Source: Devosia equisanguinis (GTDB taxonomy: Bacteria; Pseudomonadota; Alphaproteobacteria; Rhizobiales; Devosiaceae). From it: a stretch of 16,771 nucleotides of DNA. A program made the translations under genes and the position numbers. The DNA lies in the NCBI GenBank assembly GCA_945888565.1, contig CAMDAL010000036.1:1-16771 (forward strand). Reading direction: 5' to 3'. The notes beneath the pieces were generated by a model that saw nothing but the letters and a program-made list of their open reading frames with translations, was not told where the DNA came from and did no database searches. Of the stretch, positions 13,850 through 16,771 are shown piece after piece (the first letter of the stretch is position 1; every line of letters starts with the position of its first letter).

Positions 13850-14756
13850 CGCTACTCTTTCATCCGCTCCCGCTCCCGCCCTCGATCTCGAGGCCGGACG
13901 GGCAGGGCGCCGCCATCTGATCAGCCGTATCGTCATCTACGGTCTGCTGACCTTCTTCGGTATCATCTACCTGATGCCGCTGTGGGTCGTGTTCTTCAAC
14001 TCCTTCCGGCCGCTGGCCGAAATCTCAGCGAATGGTCTGATCGCCTTCCCGCAGACGTTCCGGCTCGACGCCTGGCCCCAGGCCTGGAGCGAGTTCTGTA
14101 TCGGCGGACAATGCGCCGGCATGCAGCGCTACTTCTGGAACTCGATCATGATGGTCGTGCCCGCCACGATCATTTCGACCGCCATGGGCGCCATCACCGG
14201 CTACGTGCTGTCCAAGTGGAAGTTCCGCGGCTCGGAAATCATCTTCGGCATGATGCTGCTTGGCGTGTTCATGCCTGGCCAGATCGCGCTGCTCCCGTGG
14301 GCCTTCATCCTGGGCAAGATCGGCCTAGCCAACTCCGTCTATGGCCTGGTGCTCGTGCACTGCATCCAGGGTCTGGCGTTCACCACGCTGTTCTGCCGCA
14401 ACTACTTCGTCGGCATCCCCGACGACCTGGTGAAGGCGGCCCGTATCGACGGTGCCGGCTTCTGGCGGATTTTCTACCGCATCATCCTGCCGATCTCCCC
14501 GCCGATCCTGATCGTCACGGTCATCTGGCAGTTCACCGGCATCTGGAACGAGTACCTGTTCGGCGTCGTGCTGAACTCCGGTGCCAACCAGCCGATCACC
14601 GCGGCCCTCGTGGCGCTGTCGATGAGCGGGACCACCGTGCGGACCTACGACGTCATGAGTGCCGCCGTGCTGATCGGCGCGCTGCCGCCGCTGCTCGTCT
14701 ACTTCTTCGGCGGCAAGTACTTCGTCCGTGGCCTGACCCAGGGAGCCATCAAATGA
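13842..14756 (+). CDS. Sugar ABC transporter permease 2 (GtsC-like)
   Basis: A 304-aa MalG-type permease. After a 25-residue polar N-terminus come about six helices, the first beginning near ISRIVIYGLLTFFGIIYL. The EAA loop reads LVKAARIDGAGFWRIFYRI. The periplasmic loop with two cysteines (CIGGQC, about 87-92) is usual in GtsC-type permeases. The C-terminus GLTQGAIK is typical of the family. The GTG at 13842 is chosen because GGAGG (13831-13835) lies six bases upstream, and it overlaps the first permease by eight bases. It pairs with permease 1 and the ATPase encoded from 14811. Confidence 0.92.
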   Translation: MSDATLSSAPAPALDLEAGRAGRRHLISRIVIYGLLTFFGIIYLMPLWVVFFNSFRPLAEISANGLIAFPQTFRLDAWPQAWSEFCIGGQCAGMQRYFWNSIMMVVPATIISTAMGAITGYVLSKWKFRGSEIIFGMMLLGVFMPGQIALLPWAFILGKIGLANSVYGLVLVHCIQGLAFTTLFCRNYFVGIPDDLVKAARIDGAGFWRIFYRIILPISPPILIVTVIWQFTGIWNEYLFGVVLNSGANQPITAALVALSMSGTTVRTYDVMSAAVLIGALPPLLVYFFGGKYFVRGLTQGAIK

Positions 14757-14791
14757 TGGCAACCTGTCAGGCGACCGGCGCGATCAAATAA
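14753..14791 (+). other. Twelve-codon mini-frame resembling the permease C-terminus
   Basis: An ATG overlapping the permease stop (ATGA) begins a 12-codon frame ending ATGAIK and TAA. The permease ends LTQGAIK and TGA. The DNA around both ends is also alike (CCTGACCCAGG and CCTGTCAGG, then ATCAAAT). It may be an old duplication of the gene end, or a coupling peptide between permease and ATPase. No separate function is claimed. Confidence 0.3.
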
Positions 14792-14810
14792 GTTCGGAGG
14801 CGTATTTCAA

Positions 14811-15917
14811 ATGGCATCTTTGACTGTCCGCAACCTCCGCAAGAACTTCGGCGCCGTCGAAGTTCTCAAGGGGGTCGACATCGAAGCCCAGACCGGCGAG
14901 TTCATCGCCCTGGTCGGGCCTTCGGGTTGCGGCAAATCCACCCTGCTGGCCATGATCGCCGGCCTCGAGACCGTTACCTCGGGCGAGATCTGGATCGGCG
15001 ACCGCATGGTGAACTCCGTCGCGCCGAAAGACCGCGACATCGCCATGGTGTTCCAGTCCTACGCGCTCTATCCCACCATGAGCGTGCGCGAGAACATGGC
15101 GTTCGGCATGGAAAGCCGCGGCATCCCCAAGGACGAGCAGAAGGCGGCCATCGCCCGCGTTGCTTCTCTCCTTCAGATCGAGCCGCTGTTGGCCCGCAAG
15201 CCCGGCCAGTTGTCGGGCGGCCAGCGTCAGCGCGTCGCCATGGGCCGCGCCCTGGTGCGTGACCCCAAGCTGTTCCTGTTCGACGAGCCGTTGTCCAACC
15301 TCGACGCCAAGCTGCGCGTCGACATGCGGACCGAGATCAAGAAGCTGCACCAGCGCGTCGGCAAGACCACCGTTTACGTCACGCACGACCAGGTCGAAGC
15401 CATGACGCTCGCCTCCCGCATCGCCGTGATGCACGAGGGCCAGGTGCAGCAGTTCGACGAGCCCGATACCATCTATAACCGGCCCGCCAACATCTTCGTC
15501 GCCGGCTTCATGGGCTCGCCCTCGATGAACTTCATCCAGGCCGAGATCACGAGCGCCAGCGGTACGCCGATGGTCACGTTCCCGCTGTCCGACGGCGGCT
15601 CGGCCAGCCTGGCGCTGCATGATGGTGTCGGCGAGCGGGTGAAGGACCGCAAGGTCGTGCTGGGGATTCGTCCCGAGCATCTCAGCCGGCAGAGCGCCAG
15701 CACTCTCGGCAAGCCGGGCATGGCCACCATGACTGCCCCCGTGGAAGTCGTGGAGCCGACCGGCGCCGAAACCATGGCGGTGATGAAGTTCGGCGAGCTC
15801 GAAGTGGTTGGGCGGTTCTCTCCGGACGAAGCGCCCAAGACCGGCGAGAACATGCCGTTGGCTGTCGACATGAGCCGCGCCTGCCTGTTCGATCCGGCGA
15901 CCCAGAAGCGCATCTGA
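14811..15917 (+). CDS. Sugar ABC transporter ATP-binding protein (UgpC/MalK-like)
   Basis: A 368-aa ATPase that powers the preceding permeases. Walker A GPSGCGKST is at 36-44, the Q-loop glutamine is Q82 in VFQSYALYP, the signature LSGGQRQR starts at 134, Walker B LFLFDEP is at 154-160, the D-loop SNLDAKL follows, and H192 is the switch histidine. The C-terminal third (about 235-368) is a TOBE/MalK-type regulatory domain with VLGIRPEHL. All catalytic residues are present. GGAGG lies at 14796-14800 before the ATG. The gene completes a binding protein, two permeases and an ATPase in one operon. Such ATPases can serve several sugar transporters, so it may not be exclusive. Confidence 0.95.
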   Translation: MASLTVRNLRKNFGAVEVLKGVDIEAQTGEFIALVGPSGCGKSTLLAMIAGLETVTSGEIWIGDRMVNSVAPKDRDIAMVFQSYALYPTMSVRENMAFGMESRGIPKDEQKAAIARVASLLQIEPLLARKPGQLSGGQRQRVAMGRALVRDPKLFLFDEPLSNLDAKLRVDMRTEIKKLHQRVGKTTVYVTHDQVEAMTLASRIAVMHEGQVQQFDEPDTIYNRPANIFVAGFMGSPSMNFIQAEITSASGTPMVTFPLSDGGSASLALHDGVGERVKDRKVVLGIRPEHLSRQSASTLGKPGMATMTAPVEVVEPTGAETMAVMKFGELEVVGRFSPDEAPKTGENMPLAVDMSRACLFDPATQKRI

Positions 15918-15930
15918 TCGCCTCTCGTCT

Positions 15931-15960
15931 GCGGGCTCCTTCCCTGCTGGAGGAGCCCGC
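15931..15960 (+). other. Ten-bp hairpin after the ATPase gene
   Basis: GCGGGCTCCT (15931-15940) pairs perfectly with AGGAGCCCGC (15951-15960) around a ten-base loop. No T run follows. The GGAGGAG at 15949-15955, the only good ribosome site before the dehydrogenase, lies largely in the right arm, so the hairpin may restrain translation of the dehydrogenase as well as or instead of ending the transporter transcript. Confidence 0.5.
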
Positions 15961-16024
15961 GACCTATCTTCAAGGGTTCCAGAAAATTCCTGCTTTCGCA
16001 CAATATCCGAGCCTTGCCGGGCGG

Positions 16025-16738
16025 GTGGTCTTCGTCACGGGCGGCGCGAGCGGCATCGGTGCCGACATCGTCCGCGCCTTTGCCGGCCAGGGCAGCAAGG
16101 TCGCCTTCGTCGATATCCTCGAGGACGATGGCAGGGCACTCACCGCCGAAACCGGCGCCGAGTTCATCCGCTGCGACGTCACCGATATCCCGGCGCTGAA
16201 GGCCGCCATCGAGGTCACCGGCGAGCGGCTCGGCCCGATCGGCGTTCTGGTTAACAATGCCGCCAACGACCAGCGGCACGAGATCGATGCCGTCACCGAA
16301 GACTACTGGGACGCCTCGCTGGGCCTCAACCTCAAGCCGCAGTTCTTCGCCGCCCAGGCCGTCCGCCCGATGATGAAGGCGCTTGGCGGCGGCTCGATCA
16401 TCAACTTCTCTTCGATCGCCTGGCGCGGTGGCGCCTCGAACATGCCGGTCTATGCGATCGCCAAGTCCGGCACCATCGGCCTCACCCGTGCCCTCGGCCG
16501 TGGCTTCGGCGAAGACAATATCCGGGTCAACTCGATCGAGCCAGGTGCGGTGATCACCGAGCGCCAGAAGCGCCTGTGGTTCCCAGACCCCAAGCAGATC
16601 GACGCCGTGGTCGAGCGCCAGGCCCTGCACCACGTGCTGCTCGGCGAAGAGATTGCCCGCACCGTGCTGTTCCTCGCGTCAGACGACAGCCGCATGATTA
16701 CCAAGCAGTCGATCACGGTGGATGCAGGCCTTCGGTGA
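16025..16738 (+). CDS. SDR-family aldose 1-dehydrogenase (XylB-like)
   Basis: From the GTG at 16025 this is a 237-aa classical short-chain dehydrogenase. The cofactor motif TGGASGIG is at 5-12, D30 ends beta strand 2 and favours NAD, the NNAAND motif starts at 77, N102 lies in LGLNLK, the serine is in INFSSIAW (127-134), and the YxxxK pair is Y143 and K147. The sequence resembles Caulobacter XylB, a D-xylose 1-dehydrogenase, most in the NNA.ND.RH and VLFLASDDSRM regions. It likely oxidises an aldose to a lactone in the locus pathway. The coding frame clearly extends upstream, since a family-typical lead FAQYPSLAGR precedes the GTG, but no ATG, GTG or TTG exists there. The true start may be an ATT at 15986. 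Confidence 0.88.
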   Translation: MVFVTGGASGIGADIVRAFAGQGSKVAFVDILEDDGRALTAETGAEFIRCDVTDIPALKAAIEVTGERLGPIGVLVNNAANDQRHEIDAVTEDYWDASLGLNLKPQFFAAQAVRPMMKALGGGSIINFSSIAWRGGASNMPVYAIAKSGTIGLTRALGRGFGEDNIRVNSIEPGAVITERQKRLWFPDPKQIDAVVERQALHHVLLGEEIARTVLFLASDDSRMITKQSITVDAGLR

Positions 16739-16749
16739 CATCCGCGCTG

Positions 16750-16771
16750 ATGCTTAAGGCGAGGGTGCATT
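16750..16771 (+). CDS. Possible start of a further gene (off the window)
   Basis: An ATG at 16750 opens a frame (MLKARVH) that continues to the window edge, 11 bases after the dehydrogenase stop. A GTG at 16766 is an alternative. Nothing can be said of its product. In such loci the next gene is often another sugar-oxidation enzyme, but that is a guess. Confidence 0.25.

Overview
The window is GC-rich and its gene families (GtsA-type sugar transporter, XylB-type aldose dehydrogenase, rhizobial-type prophage terminase pair) fit an alphaproteobacterium of the order Hyphomicrobiales, perhaps Devosia-like. The order is a reasonable inference. The genus is a guess. The window has two unrelated halves, joined at a tRNA-Phe attachment site near 5431-5479.

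Left half, 1 to about 5479: the right end of an integrated phage or phage satellite. On the minus strand, in transcription order, are an AlpA/excisionase-like HTH protein (3083-2820), an unrecognised 150-aa protein (2804-2352), a RepA-like AAA/RecA-fold helicase ATPase (2355-1216), a repeat-bearing gap, a small-terminase-like protein (847-461) and the first 158 residues of a large terminase that runs off the left edge. On the plus strand are a visibly less GC-rich Cys4 zinc-finger gene (3238-3870) and a tyrosine integrase (4137-5375). The integrase is followed by two GCGACAT repeats and then by the 3' part of a tRNA-Phe (GAA) gene with no 5' half. That is the expected structure of an attachment site for an element integrated into tRNA-Phe, so the intact tRNA should lie beyond the left edge.

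Right half, 5480-16771: host chromosome. First come a secreted FAS1 protein, then (minus strand) a small membrane protein and a GT4 glycosyltransferase. The main feature is a carbohydrate-use locus: a cytoplasmic GH172 (DUF2961) glycosidase, a Tm-1-like/UPF0261 protein, a ROK repressor, a complete GtsABC-like sugar ABC transporter with its ATPase, and a XylB-like aldose 1-dehydrogenase. A likely model is import of a monosaccharide or small glycoside, intracellular cleavage by GH172, and oxidation of the aldose by the dehydrogenase, with the divergent ROK protein controlling the transporter through GAAC/GTTC inverted repeats in the 11403-11466 region. The substrate cannot be read from sequence. 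Characterised GH172 enzymes act on fructofuranosyl or D-arabinofuranosyl linkages.

Points most worth a second look: candidate integrase arm-type sites shared by the integrase promoter and the attachment end; the iteron-like repeats between the helicase and the terminase; the GH172/Tm-1-like pair joined by a strong intergenic hairpin; and a dehydrogenase whose conserved N-terminus lies upstream of any ATG, GTG or TTG.
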